A stretch of DNA of 52,284 bases from Verrucomicrobiota bacterium (GCA_003218375.1 QHNH01000020.1:67983-120266), one strand, 5' to 3'. Shown: positions 1 through 9,079, numbered from the stretch's first letter. Program-made: numbers and translations. Notes: generated by a model from the sequence alone, not told the origin.

Positions 1-929
1 AGCTCGAAATCGATCGAGCTTTCTCCGAATTTGTTCAGGAACACGCTCGGCGCCGGATCTTCCAGGACGTGGGAATTACTTCGGCCGGCGGCGATGAGCG
101 CTTCGCGGACTTTGTTCACGTCGCTGCCGTAAGCTACCCCGATCGGCACCCGGAACCGGACCCGCGGATCGCTGTAGGTCCAGTTCGTCACCGGCGAATC
201 GATGAACTTCGAGTTGGGCACGATCATGGCAATGTTATCGTTAGTCAGGATCACGGTGCTGCGCGCGCGGATTTGCTGGACCTGCCCGACGACGCCCGCG
301 ACTTCGACCCGGTCGCCGATCGTGATCGGGCGCTCGGCCAGGATCACGAGGCCGCTGATGAAGTTGCTGGCAATATTCTGCAACCCGAACCCGACACCGA
401 CGCCGACCGCGCCCGCAAACACGGTGAGCGCGCCGAGATGAATACCGGCGTTATCCAGGACGATGAAAATGCCGATGATCAGGACGAGATTGCTGACGAT
501 CTGGGCGATGGCGTACTGAAGGGAACGGTCCAGCCCGCTCTTGACCAGGAACCGGTTGAAGAGAAAGCGTTTCGTCTGTGACGAAAACCAGAAGACCGCT
601 ACGAGAAGCGCGACCAGGAGAAAGGCCTGGACCAGACTGAGGTTGATGCCTGGAACCGGAGCGGTCCAGAGAAGCGGAATCCCGGCGGCATTGATGGCGT
701 GGACGGTGAAAAACACCAGGGCCGAGAGGCTCAGGATCGTGGTGACGATCGCGGTGAAATTCGTGTCGAGTTTAAAGCGCGCCAGGAACCGCCGGACCAT
801 GTCGCTTTGGAGCGCGCCGGCGAGGAGGACGCCGAGGCCGAGCAACGCGGCAAAAGCCATGAGCCCTAGGAACGAGACTGAATGCCCGCCCACGTAAAAC
901 AGCGGCCGCTCGAACAAGGCGAAGTTCAC
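1..929 (-). CDS. Mechanosensitive ion channel, MscS family (partial, C-terminus outside window)
   Basis: Translating the minus strand from a GTG at 929 gives about 309 residues running off the left edge. The N-terminal part has several hydrophobic segments. It is followed by the MscS pore-lining helix and beta domain: a glycine/valine-rich VGVGVGFGLQNIASNF, then FISGLVILAERPITIGDRV, then a stretch ending IVPNSKFIDSPVTNW. In this family the protein sits in the inner membrane and opens under turgor to release solutes. The GTG is the first start after an in-frame TGA just upstream; no strong ribosome binding site is seen, so the start is uncertain. The fold assignment is secure; the substrate and gating class are not. 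Confidence 0.88.
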   Translation of the reverse strand, partial: MNFALFERPLFYVGGHSVSFLGLMAFAALLGLGVLLAGALQSDMVRRFLARFKLDTNFTAIVTTILSLSALVFFTVHAINAAGIPLLWTAPVPGINLSLVQAFLLVALLVAVFWFSSQTKRFLFNRFLVKSGLDRSLQYAIAQIVSNLVLIIGIFIVLDNAGIHLGALTVFAGAVGVGVGFGLQNIASNFISGLVILAERPITIGDRVEVAGVVGQVQQIRARSTVILTNDNIAMIVPNSKFIDSPVTNWTYSDPRVRFRVPIGVAYGSDVNKVREALIAAGRSNSHVLEDPAPSVFLNKFGESSIDFE

Positions 930-1026
930 CGTTTCAGTCTGGGCTGCTCAAAGAGCTGCGCAACCCGGAAACAAAAAAACCGGAACCCGCTATTGGAGAA
1001 ATAAGTTGAACCCGCGTCGCGCAGTT

Positions 1027-1152
1027 CCTTCTCCCTGAGGGAGAAGGTTAGGATGAGGGTGCCTTTGTCGCTTGGCGAAATCAGGCACCTTGAGATGATG
1101 TCGACGCCCGATACCATTGACCCTCACCTCAGTCCTCTCCCTCAGGGAGAGG
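1027..1152. repeat. Inverted pair of REP-like palindromes
   Basis: Two short hairpins, CCTTCTCCCTGAGGGAGAAG (from 1027) and CCTCTCCCTCAGGGAGAGG (1134-1152), lie about 85 bases apart in opposite orientation. Each has a related flank: GATGAGGGT after the first and ACCCTCACCTC before the second. They fill most of the 345-base gap between the MscS and acyl carrier protein genes. The arrangement is that of a REP doublet. The rest of the gap, apart from the terminator at 1212-1245, shows nothing recognisable. Confidence 0.75.
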
Positions 1153-1211
1153 AAGTCGATTGCAATGCGAGGCATTGTCCGTACGCCCCGCGAGGGCGCG
1201 CCGTCTCCAGA

Positions 1212-1245
1212 AACAAAAAAACACGGCCGGAGCCGTGCCTTTTTG
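1212..1245 (-). terminator. Rho-independent terminator of the acyl carrier protein gene
   Basis: On the minus strand, a stem CACGGC / GCCGTG with a four-base loop (1222-1237) is followed by a run of T (opposite the A run at 1215-1220). It starts about 30 bases after the acyl carrier protein stop codon. There is also a T run on the plus strand at 1240-1244, so it could stop transcription in both directions. Confidence 0.8.
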
Positions 1246-1274
1246 AAATCGTGGCGCTCAAAAGCGCGCGGGCG

Positions 1275-1523
1275 TTACTGCTTCGAAGATTTCTCTTCGA
1301 TGTATTTGATAACGTCGCCGACGGTTTGCAGTTTCTCCGCATCTTCGTCCGGGACTTCCACGGAGAATTCCTCCTCGAAAGCCATCACCAGCTCCACGAT
1401 ATCGAGCGAATCCGCGCCCAAATCCTCGATGAACGACGCGGTCGGCGTGACCTGTTCCGGGTTCACGCCAAGCTGCTCCACGATGATCTCTTTCACCTTC
1501 TCTTCGATTGATTTATCGGCCAT
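1275..1523 (-). CDS. acpP: Acyl carrier protein
   Basis: This 82-residue acidic protein carries the growing acyl chain in type II fatty acid synthesis in the cytoplasm. The phosphopantetheine attachment motif [10 protein letters not shown] is present, with the modified serine at residue 39, and the length matches the family. A good ribosome binding site (AGGAG) lies about 8 bases before the ATG. The gene stands alone here rather than next to fabD/fabG/fabF, and ends in a strong terminator. The adjacent genes give no metabolic link. Confidence 0.97.
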   Translation of the reverse strand: MADKSIEEKVKEIIVEQLGVNPEQVTPTASFIEDLGADSLDIVELVMAFEEEFSVEVPDEDAEKLQTVGDVIKYIEEKSSKQ

Positions 1524-1691
1524 AAACTTTTCTCCTTTGACGTTATTTGAGGGGACAGTTTCTTAACATTCCCAGCAAGCATCGCAACTAAATGAATTAG
1601 CGGCCTTGTCAATCAATTTCAGGCCCGGGCCGCCCGTTCCTGATACTGATGGGCAGTTTACTTCGCTCTCGCTTGGCGTACATGAGAATGG

Positions 1692-3188
1692 ATGGCGTCG
1701 CCCACTCCCACCGAAGATTTGCTCGACCTGAAAATGTTGCCCGCCTGGGCGAACGAACCGACGCGGGCTAATGACTACGCCAATTTTGAGGGCGAGGATG
1801 CGGATGCCGGCCAACGCCGTTCCGATCGCCCACGGAACCGGGACCACGACCGGCGCGGCCCTCGGAAGCCGGACCGCCGCGACGAGCGCCCGAAACGGGA
1901 CGGGCGCGGTCCTCGCTCCCGCCCCGATGGCGCCCGCCACGACCGGCCGCAGCGCGAACACCGTCCCGAAGTTGCGCCCGAGCCGCTCGCGGTAACGGTT
2001 CGTTTTTTGCCGCACGGCCGCGCTTTCGAAAATGTGATCGCCCAGATCAAATCCGCGCCGTTGGCCTATTCCGTTTTCGCCCTGGCGCGGTTGTTCCTGG
2101 AAAAGCCGGAGCGCTACGACGTGCGGCTCATGATGCCGGAAGGTGCGCAGCTTTTCCAACTGGGTGAAACCGGCGCGGTCGCCTCCGACCGGCGCATTCT
2201 CGAAGGCTCGGCCTTTGCCAGCGCCCGGGACGATTTTTATACGGTCGAGGTCACGCAAAGCGAACCGTTGAAAGGCAATTTTACCAACGTCGCGCGTTGC
2301 CGGCTCAGCGGGACCCTGCTCGGCCCGACGAATCATCACGCCTACCAGCCGCAACTGCGCAATCTCTACGAGACGCGCTTCAGTCGCCGCATGAGTTTTG
2401 CCGATTACCAGCGCCAGATCGAGGTCGTCAGCGATCCGGCGGTGGTCGAGCAATGGAAGGAACAGGCGCGAAACGTGACGACGTATCACGTGAAGAACGC
2501 GGAGCCGCCACAGTCTTTCACGAACGCCGCGGACGCGGAACGACATTTTCGCCAGACGTATTTGCCCGGACTGCTGCGCGAAGCGAATGAATTGACGATC
2601 AGGGGGGTGCTGAGCCGGAAGTTGCCGGATCGCCGGCTCGGTCGCGCCATCGAAAACGCCTGGGCGCAGGAGACCCGTTCGCCATCGAAGATGATGCAGG
2701 AACTCGCCGCCGGTTTGCGGCAGGTCGGCCTGAATATTTTCCGGCACCGGCGCGGGATGCTGTTTGTCTCGCCGGTTCGCGCCCGCGTCTTCGGCCACGA
2801 GCGCGCCGGAGTTTCGTCCTCGATCAACGCGATCCTGGAGAAAGTCGAGAAAAGTCCGGGGATTAACCGCAAGCAGCTCGCGGAACAACTCGCTGTCGCC
2901 GACGCGGAGGCCGCCGCCGCTGAACGCGCGAAGATGACTCTCGCCAACGATCTCCACTGGCTCATCCACGAGGGCTACGTCATCGAATTCAACGACAGCA
3001 CCCTCGATTTGCCCCGGGCGAAGGCGCCTGCCGTCGCTGCGGAAGAGAAACCGACGGAAACTTCCGCAGAGGTAAATAAGGACGAACCGGCATCTACTAC
3101 CGAAGAATCAGCTCGGGCAACAACGGATAGCAGCCTCGAGCCTGTAGCTGTAGCCGGGATCGCTGATCCCGGTTCGGAAAACGAGTGA
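1692..3188 (+). CDS. Conserved-looking hypothetical protein with disordered basic N-terminus and winged-helix-like C-terminus
   Basis: The 498-residue product is not assigned to a named family. Residues about 35-95 are a low-complexity Arg/Asp/Pro segment, which looks disordered. A folded alpha/beta region follows (about 98-390). Near 395-440 is a helical stretch with SPGINRKQLAEQL and HWLIHEGYVIEF, which resembles a winged-helix domain. The last 60 residues are again low complexity, and a palindromic repeat has been absorbed there (3149-3172). A long reading frame on the opposite strand (1563-2969) is a shadow. Nucleic-acid binding is a guess from the basic tail and winged-helix look. Confidence 0.75.
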   Translation: MASPTPTEDLLDLKMLPAWANEPTRANDYANFEGEDADAGQRRSDRPRNRDHDRRGPRKPDRRDERPKRDGRGPRSRPDGARHDRPQREHRPEVAPEPLAVTVRFLPHGRAFENVIAQIKSAPLAYSVFALARLFLEKPERYDVRLMMPEGAQLFQLGETGAVASDRRILEGSAFASARDDFYTVEVTQSEPLKGNFTNVARCRLSGTLLGPTNHHAYQPQLRNLYETRFSRRMSFADYQRQIEVVSDPAVVEQWKEQARNVTTYHVKNAEPPQSFTNAADAERHFRQTYLPGLLREANELTIRGVLSRKLPDRRLGRAIENAWAQETRSPSKMMQELAAGLRQVGLNIFRHRRGMLFVSPVRARVFGHERAGVSSSINAILEKVEKSPGINRKQLAEQLAVADAEAAAAERAKMTLANDLHWLIHEGYVIEFNDSTLDLPRAKAPAVAAEEKPTETSAEVNKDEPASTTEESARATTDSSLEPVAVAGIADPGSENE

Positions 3189-3220
3189 TTTCTGCGGCCG
3201 GGATCGCCGATCCCGGCTAC
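3149..3220. repeat. Two copies of a TGTAGCCGGGATCG-type palindromic repeat
   Basis: The first copy (3149-3172) reads TGTAGCCGGGATCGCTGATC and continues CCGG. It lies inside the C-terminal codons of the preceding gene, where it encodes VAVAGIADPG. The second copy (3196-3220, GCCGGGATCGCCGATCCCGG core) lies between that gene and rpmB, where it could act as a hairpin between convergent transcripts. A third copy is at 33547-33570. Confidence 0.8.
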
Positions 3221-3224
3221 AACT

Positions 3225-3494
3225 TTACGCCGGGACCAGTCCGGCCTTCTTTAACGTCGCGTAGGCGCCGTTCTTATTCAGCGTCTTCATTCCCCGCGCG
3301 GTGACGCGGATGCGGACGAACTTCTTCAACTCCGGCACCCAGATGCGGCGCTCGTGCAGGTTCGGGCTGAAGGTGCGCGGCACGTTCTTGGTGACGTGAC
3401 GGCCCACGCCGCCCTTTTTCTTGGCCATACCGCGCCGATGAATCACACTTCCGCGCGTGACTTTTGATCCTGTAATGCTGCAAACTTTTGCCAT
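3225..3494 (-). CDS. rpmB: 50S ribosomal protein L28
   Basis: The 89-residue product matches L28 of the large ribosomal subunit: MAKVCSITGSKVTRG at the start and RTFSPNLHERRIWV in the middle, with the usual basic C-terminal half. It is about ten residues longer than the common form. The extra length is a GMAKKKGGVGRHVTKN insertion like that of chlamydial L28, which supports a PVC-group origin. I chose the ATG at 3494 rather than an in-frame ATG at 3527 because the family begins at MAKVC. L33 or other partners are not nearby. It is divergent from the oxidoreductase gene at 3617, leaving 122 bases for two promoters. Confidence 0.95.
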   Translation of the reverse strand: MAKVCSITGSKVTRGSVIHRRGMAKKKGGVGRHVTKNVPRTFSPNLHERRIWVPELKKFVRIRVTARGMKTLNKNGAYATLKKAGLVPA

Positions 3495-3616
3495 AACCGA
3501 AGTCGAAGGTGCGTAAGCTGGCGTCACTGCCCCAGTCGGTCAAGCGATTCTTGAACGATGGCTGCGCCTGGGAGTCAAAGATAAGTTCACGCCTTTTTCC
3601 ATTCGCTAATTTCTAA

Positions 3617-4657
3617 ATGAGCCGGACGAACAATCATAAACTGCGCATTGGAATTGTCGGCGCCGGCGCGATCGTGCGCGACCGTCATCTGCCCGGATTG
3701 AAAAAACATCCGGAAGTGGAAATCGTGGCGGTCTCGAATTCCACTTACGAGAGCGCGGAAAAATTCTGCCAGGAAAACGCCCCGCACGCCACACCGATGG
3801 CGAACTGGGCCGATCTCCTCTCGGTCCCGGAGCTGGATATCGTTTGGATCGGCACGCCGCCCTACATCCATTCGGCCGTGACGATCTCCGCCCTCGAAGC
3901 GGGCAAACACGTTTTCTGCCAGGCCCGGATGTCAAACGACCGCGCCGAAGCGGAAGAAATGCTGGCCGCGTCGAAACGATTTCCAGAACTGGTGACTATG
4001 CTTTGCCCGCCGCCATTCGGATTGCGCGGCGACCTGCTCGTGAAAAAATTGCTCGCCGAAAATTACCTCGGCCGGCCGCACCATATCCGGCTGCAATGTT
4101 TCACCGGCGCCTATCTGAATGCCGACGCCCCGGCGCATTGGCGGCAACGCATTGAGATCAGCGGCTTGAACGTGCTCGCCCTTGGCATCTACGTCGAAGT
4201 CCTCCAGCGCTGGTTCGGCGATATCACCGGCGTTTTCGCGCGCGGCAAAATGCTGCACGCGATCCGGCAGGGCTACGAAGTGATCATCCCGGATTTGCTC
4301 ACCGTGCTCTGCCGGTTCGCCAACGGCGCGGAAGGCGTGCTGGAATTCAGCGGGATCGATGCGCTGGCCTCCGGCGACCGGCTCGAAGTTTACGGCGATT
4401 CCGGCGCCATGACCTACGATTTCGGTTCCGATGCGATCAACGCCGGCCGCGTCGGCGATCGCGCCTTGCACGCGATGGAGATAACCCCCGAGCTCGAAGG
4501 CGGCTGGCACGTCGAGGACGATTTCATCGCCGCCGTGAAATCGAAAGGCCGGATCAAGCCGCAACCCGATTTCGAAGCAGGCGTGGGTTATATGCGCGTC
4601 GTGCAGGCCGTCGCCGATTCGCGCGCCCGCAACGAATGGGTCGAGATCAAGACCTGA
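3617..4657 (+). CDS. Gfo/Idh/MocA-family oxidoreductase, atypical active site
   Basis: The 346-residue protein has the N-terminal Rossmann fold (GIVGAGAIVRDRHLPGL, residues 12-28) and the C-terminal alpha/beta domain of NAD(P)-dependent sugar and cyclitol dehydrogenases. In the family the catalytic lysine sits in an EKP motif. Here the corresponding position is CQAR (residues 101-104), so that lysine is absent. The second catalytic motif with Asp and His also looks replaced (SGLNVLALGIY). The protein may use different chemistry or only bind ligand. No sugar-metabolism neighbours hint at the substrate. No clear ribosome binding site was seen before the ATG. Confidence 0.88.
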   Translation: MSRTNNHKLRIGIVGAGAIVRDRHLPGLKKHPEVEIVAVSNSTYESAEKFCQENAPHATPMANWADLLSVPELDIVWIGTPPYIHSAVTISALEAGKHVFCQARMSNDRAEAEEMLAASKRFPELVTMLCPPPFGLRGDLLVKKLLAENYLGRPHHIRLQCFTGAYLNADAPAHWRQRIEISGLNVLALGIYVEVLQRWFGDITGVFARGKMLHAIRQGYEVIIPDLLTVLCRFANGAEGVLEFSGIDALASGDRLEVYGDSGAMTYDFGSDAINAGRVGDRALHAMEITPELEGGWHVEDDFIAAVKSKGRIKPQPDFEAGVGYMRVVQAVADSRARNEWVEIKT

Positions 4658-4692
4658 CCGCGGCCGACACGCGTCGCGCCAGTAATTTGTCG

Positions 4693-4800
4693 TTTGTGTA
4701 TTGAGCGCCAAAGGCGCGGCGTTCATAAAGTAGCCTGGGGCAGCGCCCCAGGTAATTCGCGTAGCCCAGAACCCGCCAAGCGCTGAAGGCGCGATTCATG
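4693..4800. repeat. Dispersed-repeat-like block with three hairpins
   Basis: The gap between the oxidoreductase and AraC genes holds three consecutive hairpins: GCGCCAAAGGCGC (4705-4717), CCTGGGGCAGCGCCCCAGG (4734-4752) and GCGCTGAAGGCGC (4780-4792). They are separated by GTTCATAAAGTAG and related words. I recall blocks of this style (GCGCTGAAGGCGCG next to CCTGGGGC...GCCCCAGG) as dispersed non-coding elements in Planctomycetes and Verrucomicrobia. No coding sequence is evident. Confidence 0.6.
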
Positions 4801-4930
4801 GCGAGAGCATGGGCAGTATCTAGATGGATTTTGCCGCGGCTTGATCCCCGCGCACAAGATTGGCCCAGCCATTGGCAAGGAAGGGAGAGCGGTTTCGCGC
4901 GCCCCGGATTCTTTTTCATCGGAGAAAACG

Positions 4931-5320
4931 ATGAAGAACCAGCCGGGCCGAAAAAAGAGCAACGGCGTCGAGTCGGTAAGAATCTGGAAGGCACGCAATT
5001 TTATTGAGGAGCATTCCGGCGAAGAGCTTTCGCTGGGGACAGTGGCGAAGGCTGCGAACACGAGTGCGAATTATCTCAGCGAGAAGTTCAAGGAGGCGAC
5101 GGGCATGAACTTCGTGAAATACGTCGCGCGGGCGCGCTTCGAAAAAGCGGCGGCGCTGTTGCGGGAAGCCGATCTGCGCGTCAGCGAGATCGCATTCGCC
5201 ACCGGCTTTCAATCGCTCTCGCAGTTCAATCGCGTCTTCAAGAAGCTCGCCGGAAAATCGCCGACTGAATATCGGGCCGCGGCACGCGCTAAAACGAAAC
5301 GGCAGCGTGCCGATTCATGA
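4931..5320 (+). CDS. AraC-family regulator, DNA-binding domain only
   Basis: The 129-residue protein consists almost entirely of the AraC double helix-turn-helix: LSLGTVAKAANTSANYLSEK for the first and ISEIAFATGF-like VSEIAFATGFQSLSQFNRVF for the second, followed by the typical GKSPTEYR ending. There is no ligand-binding domain. The ATG at 4931 is preceded by GGAGA at a proper distance, which favours it over an upstream in-frame ATG at 4841. It lies directly before the multiheme cytochrome gene and may control that cluster. Its DNA-binding half closely resembles that of the PocR-AraC protein at 23868-24824. Confidence 0.88.
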   Translation: MKNQPGRKKSNGVESVRIWKARNFIEEHSGEELSLGTVAKAANTSANYLSEKFKEATGMNFVKYVARARFEKAAALLREADLRVSEIAFATGFQSLSQFNRVFKKLAGKSPTEYRAAARAKTKRQRADS

Positions 5321-5361
5321 AATTCGCCCTGCGTTTTGTCGGTGAAAATGCGTAGCCAGTA

Positions 5362-6228
5362 ATGCGCGTCTCCTGCGAAGCTTCGCAAGTGCGCCGCCCG
5401 AGGCTAACCCGATGGTTCCACGGTAAGCGTGAGAAACTCTGGTGGGCCGTCGGCGGCGGAGTCGCTCTAACCGTCATCCTGCTTTCCTGCAGCAATTTCG
5501 AATCGAGCCGCGCGCTCCTCGCGCCGCCGAGCATTCCCGGCGCGGAATTTGTCGGCTCGGAAGAATGCGCGACCTGCCACGAAGCAATCGCGAAAGGTTT
5601 TCCGACCGCGACCCACGCGCGTTTGAAGGCGCAAGGCGACAACGCGAAGAATATCGGCTGCGAATCGTGCCACGGCCCAGGAAGTCTCCACGTGAAGAGC
5701 GGCGGCGATAAAGGCACGATCATCAATCCGCGCAAGTCGCCAGCGACCTGTTTCCAGTGCCATCTGGAAGTGAAAGCGAAATTCGATCTTCCGCATCACC
5801 ATCCGGTGCTCGAGGGCAAAGTGAGCTGTGCTGATTGCCACAACCCGCACAAAGGCGACGCGATCAAAGGCGGCGGCACGAACCTGCCCCAGTCGCTCAA
5901 GGGCGGCGGTACGGCGCTGCTCGGTCACAACGAGACCTGTTTCCAATGTCATACCGCGCAGCGCGGCCCGTTTGTCTTCGAGCACGAAGCGGTGCGCGAA
6001 GGTTGCCTGAGCTGTCATTCGCCCCACGGCTCGATCAACCAACGGATGTTAACGGAACGAAGCGCGACGCTTTGTTTGAAGTGCCATTTCCAACAGCAGA
6101 CCACAGCGGGCCGTATCTTCATCGGCGATTCCGATCACACCGCGCGACTGCCGCAGGGCACGTGCTGGTCCGCCGGTTGCCACGAAGCGATCCACGGCTC
6201 GCAAGTCAATGCGCATCTGAGGTACTGA
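5362..6228 (+). CDS. Multiheme c-type cytochrome, DmsE-like, lipoprotein
   Basis: The 288-residue protein has a hydrophobic export segment ending in LLSC (lipid-attachment Cys 43), so it is probably anchored in a membrane facing the periplasm or outside. Seven CXXCH heme sites begin at residues 69, 100, 130, 156, 193, 215 and 238. An eighth, near the end, has four spacer residues (CWSAGCH, residue 268). Spacing and the GTCWSAGCH...AIHGS ending resemble the DmsE/OmcA-partner cytochromes that feed electrons through an outer-membrane barrel. The MtrB/PioB-type barrel gene follows 3 bases later, in keeping with a porin-cytochrome module. The electron donor or acceptor cannot be read from the sequence. 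Confidence 0.9.
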   Translation: MRVSCEASQVRRPRLTRWFHGKREKLWWAVGGGVALTVILLSCSNFESSRALLAPPSIPGAEFVGSEECATCHEAIAKGFPTATHARLKAQGDNAKNIGCESCHGPGSLHVKSGGDKGTIINPRKSPATCFQCHLEVKAKFDLPHHHPVLEGKVSCADCHNPHKGDAIKGGGTNLPQSLKGGGTALLGHNETCFQCHTAQRGPFVFEHEAVREGCLSCHSPHGSINQRMLTERSATLCLKCHFQQQTTAGRIFIGDSDHTARLPQGTCWSAGCHEAIHGSQVNAHLRY

Positions 6229-6231
6229 CGA

Positions 6232-8451
6232 ATGCGCGCCATTGCCACATTTTTCGCCGGCTTGCTCGCGCTGGTTCTGACCTGCTCGCTGCGCGCTGGT
6301 GAAACGAAGGTCACCGAGAACGGCACCGCGGTTGAGGAAGAAACGGCCGCCGGCAAGAACTGGATCGAGCTTGCGATCGGCGGGGTGAACATCGCGGGCG
6401 ACGACGCGCAGTTTAAACAGGAACACCGGATGTCCGGCGACGTTTTTGGCGGGATCAACGATCTCCATCTCGAGCAGGCGATCGGCAAGAAAGGACAATT
6501 GACCATCGATGGACACGCGACCTTCGATAACCACGACTACGACGTGAAGATCGACCTGACGGTCCCGAATGTCGGTTACATCCGGGCCGGTTACACGGAA
6601 TTCAGGAGCTGGTACGACGGCAACGGCGGTTTTTATCCAATCGGCGACACCTGGTTCCAGCCGCTTCATCCGGAGATGACACTCGATCGTGGGGAAGCGT
6701 GGATCGAGCTGGGCCTGCGGATGCCGAAGCTGCCGGAGATCACGGTGCATTACTCGCATTTGTTTCGCGACGGCCAGAAGGACTCGACCATCTGGGGCGA
6801 CACCACGCTCACGCTTGTGGCGGTAAATCCGGCCCGTAAAATCGCACCTGCTTTTCGCGACATCAACGAAACGCGGGACATCCTCTCGGCCGACATCGTG
6901 CAGAACTTCGGCAAGACCGATGTTGGCCTGGGCATGCGCTACGAGCACAGCGAGATCGACGATCGTTTGCAGTTGGAGCGCGGGGCGGGCCAGCTGCCGC
7001 CATTCGTGGCGGCGCCGGGCGCGCAACGCTTCATCACTCATCGCGATCGAAACGATCTCGACGCGTTCAATGGCCACGTGTCGATGGAGACGCGCTTCAG
7101 CGACTCGCTTTGGTTCACGACCGCATATTCCTATTCGACGCTCGACAGCGATGTTTCGGGCACGCGGATCATCGGCTCGGGCTACGACGCGATGGTGGGC
7201 GACCCGATCCTGACGCTGCAATCGAACGATCACGGCGTTCTGAATTTGAGCGGTGTCTCAGAAGTCAATGAACATGTCGTTAATGCGAACCTGATGTGGT
7301 TGCCAGTGAAACAGCTGACCGTGCTAACAGCTTTCCGTTACACCCACGAGAACAAGGACAGCGCAGCGACGTTCCTCGATACGAACACTGCTGCGAACGT
7401 CGCGCCTTTCACGGCGACGAACCCAAGCGGCGGTTTCCATCTCATCACGCCGGTCGTGCGCGCGGGCGACAGCTCGGATCGATACGATAATTTAGCGGAG
7501 ACATTCGAGATCCGTTATGCCGGGATCGACAACTGGCTCTTTTATGTAAGGGGCGACTGGACGGAAGAAAACGGCAATGTGAAAGAGCACGAAATCGTCG
7601 GTCCGACCGATCAAGGAATGCTGAACAAAGATACCGACGTCTTTTCGCAGAAATATACGGTCGGCGTGAACTGGTATCCGACGCCCGGACTCAATGCTGC
7701 CGGCCAGTATTTTCATAAGAGCCTCGACTACGATAACGATTTCAAATGCGAGTTGGCTACAGCACCGGTTCCAGGATCAGAAAGAAATCAACGGTTGCTC
7801 ACCCAGGAGCTGGATACCGACGATGTGAATTTTCGCGTCACCTGGCGGCCGAAACTCCCCGCGAAGATGGGCACGGTCGCCTTCGTGACCAGGTATGATT
7901 ATGTGCGTGCTACCATCGACGGACAGTGGGGAATATCTCCGGCTAATCCGCCGGGGGTCGGTCTCACTGGTATTACGCTTGCCGAACAGCGGACGGCGGA
8001 AATCACGAACCACGTAATCACTGAAAGCATCACCTGGAACCCGTGCGCGCGCTTGTATCTGTAAGGGAACGGTTCCTACGTCCTGAACAAGACCGACACG
8101 CCAGCCAATTTCAATCTGATCCCGAACACGAGTCCGACGGTGCTCGATTTCAGGAATGATTACTGGACCGCGAGCGTCTCGGCCGGGTTTGTGGTCGACG
8201 ATAAGACCGACGTCCGCGCGGAATATTCCTACTATCGCGCCGACAACTACGACAACAATTCGCTCGTCGCACAGCCTTACGGAATGGGCGCGAAAGAGCA
8301 CACGGTCGGCGCGAGCGTTACGCGGCAGATTGCGAAGAACGTTCGGTTGAAACTCCAGTACGGCTACTTCCACTATCGGGATGAAACTTCCGGCGGCCAT
8401 AATAACTACGATGCGCACGCCCTCTTCTCGAGTTTGCAGTTCCGCTTCTAA
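6232..8451 (+). pseudogene. MtrB/PioB-family outer-membrane barrel interrupted by one in-frame stop
   Basis: The reading frame opens with a signal peptide (ending LRAGE) and continues as alternating beta-strand sequence rich in aromatic residues, typical of decaheme-associated barrels. At 8062-8064 a TAA follows NPCARLYL. The same frame then continues without further interruption (GNGSYVLNKTDTPANFNL...) to 8451 and ends in LQFRF, a normal barrel terminus with a final Phe. Without the stop the product would be 739 residues. The single change is most simply CAA to TAA. This could be a recent nonsense mutation, a sequencing error or a read-through site. In the family the barrel surrounds the multiheme cytochrome and lets electrons cross the outer membrane. 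The 610-residue product as it stands would lack the last strands and probably would not fold. Confidence 0.85.
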
Positions 8452-8467
8452 TTCTTCGCCCGGTTTG

Positions 8468-9076
8468 ATGCGAAACTGGAGAATGAAGGGAGCAGCGGGG
8501 TCCATGGCAATTGTCGCCACGATACTGCTTGGCGCCTGCGATCGCGACGATCAACAGGTAAAAGTCTATCGCGTTGCCAAGGCGACCTTGGAATCCACGC
8601 CTCCGCCCGACGCCACGATGCCCACTAATGCATCTTCTCCAAACGCGGATGCGCCGGCCGCACCGCCCAGCTCCGAAAAGCCGCAGATCCAATGGGACGT
8701 GCCGCCGGGCTGGTCTTCCTCGCCCGCGTCCGCCATGCGTTATGCCAGCTTTGCGGCGGAAAAGAATGGTGAGAAAGTCGACATCTCGGTGGTGACATTT
8801 CCCGGCGATGGCGGCGGCGACGAGGACAACGTCAATCGCTGGCGGCAACAGATCGGCCTCGGTCCCGTCGATTCCGTCGATGCACTCATCGTTCCACAGC
8901 ATGCTGGCGCTCTCCACTTTTCCACGGTCGACATGGCCGGCCCGACGGCGCGGATCCTGGCCGGCTGGACGCGACACGAGGGACGCGTCTGGTTTTTCAA
9001 ACTCACCGGTCCTCCAACCGTGGTCGAACAGGAGAAGCCGAACTTCGCCGCCTTTCTCCAATCGGTTCGCTTCTAG
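8468..9076 (+). CDS. Lipoprotein of unknown function
   Basis: The 202-residue product starts with a basic stretch (MRNWRMK), a hydrophobic segment and an ILLGAC lipobox, followed by a Pro/Ala/Ser-rich linker and a folded domain beginning around IQWDVPPGWSSSP. I do not recognise the family. It sits between the barrel gene and resB, 3 bases before the latter, so it is probably expressed with the cytochrome maturation genes. The start is uncertain: ATGs at 8468, 8483 and 8504 all keep a usable signal peptide. Confidence 0.72.
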   Translation: MRNWRMKGAAGSMAIVATILLGACDRDDQQVKVYRVAKATLESTPPPDATMPTNASSPNADAPAAPPSSEKPQIQWDVPPGWSSSPASAMRYASFAAEKNGEKVDISVVTFPGDGGGDEDNVNRWRQQIGLGPVDSVDALIVPQHAGALHFSTVDMAGPTARILAGWTRHEGRVWFFKLTGPPTVVEQEKPNFAAFLQSVRF

Positions 9077-9079
9077 AAC

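Noticed and set aside
1-929. Plus-strand frames (69-581, 541-897)
   Set aside because: They are antisense to an MscS gene whose conserved motifs are clear on the minus strand.
1563-2969. Long minus-strand frame (468 residues) opposite the hypothetical gene
   Set aside because: Arg/Gly/His-rich translation with no family resemblance; it lies antisense to the better-supported plus-strand gene 1692-3188.
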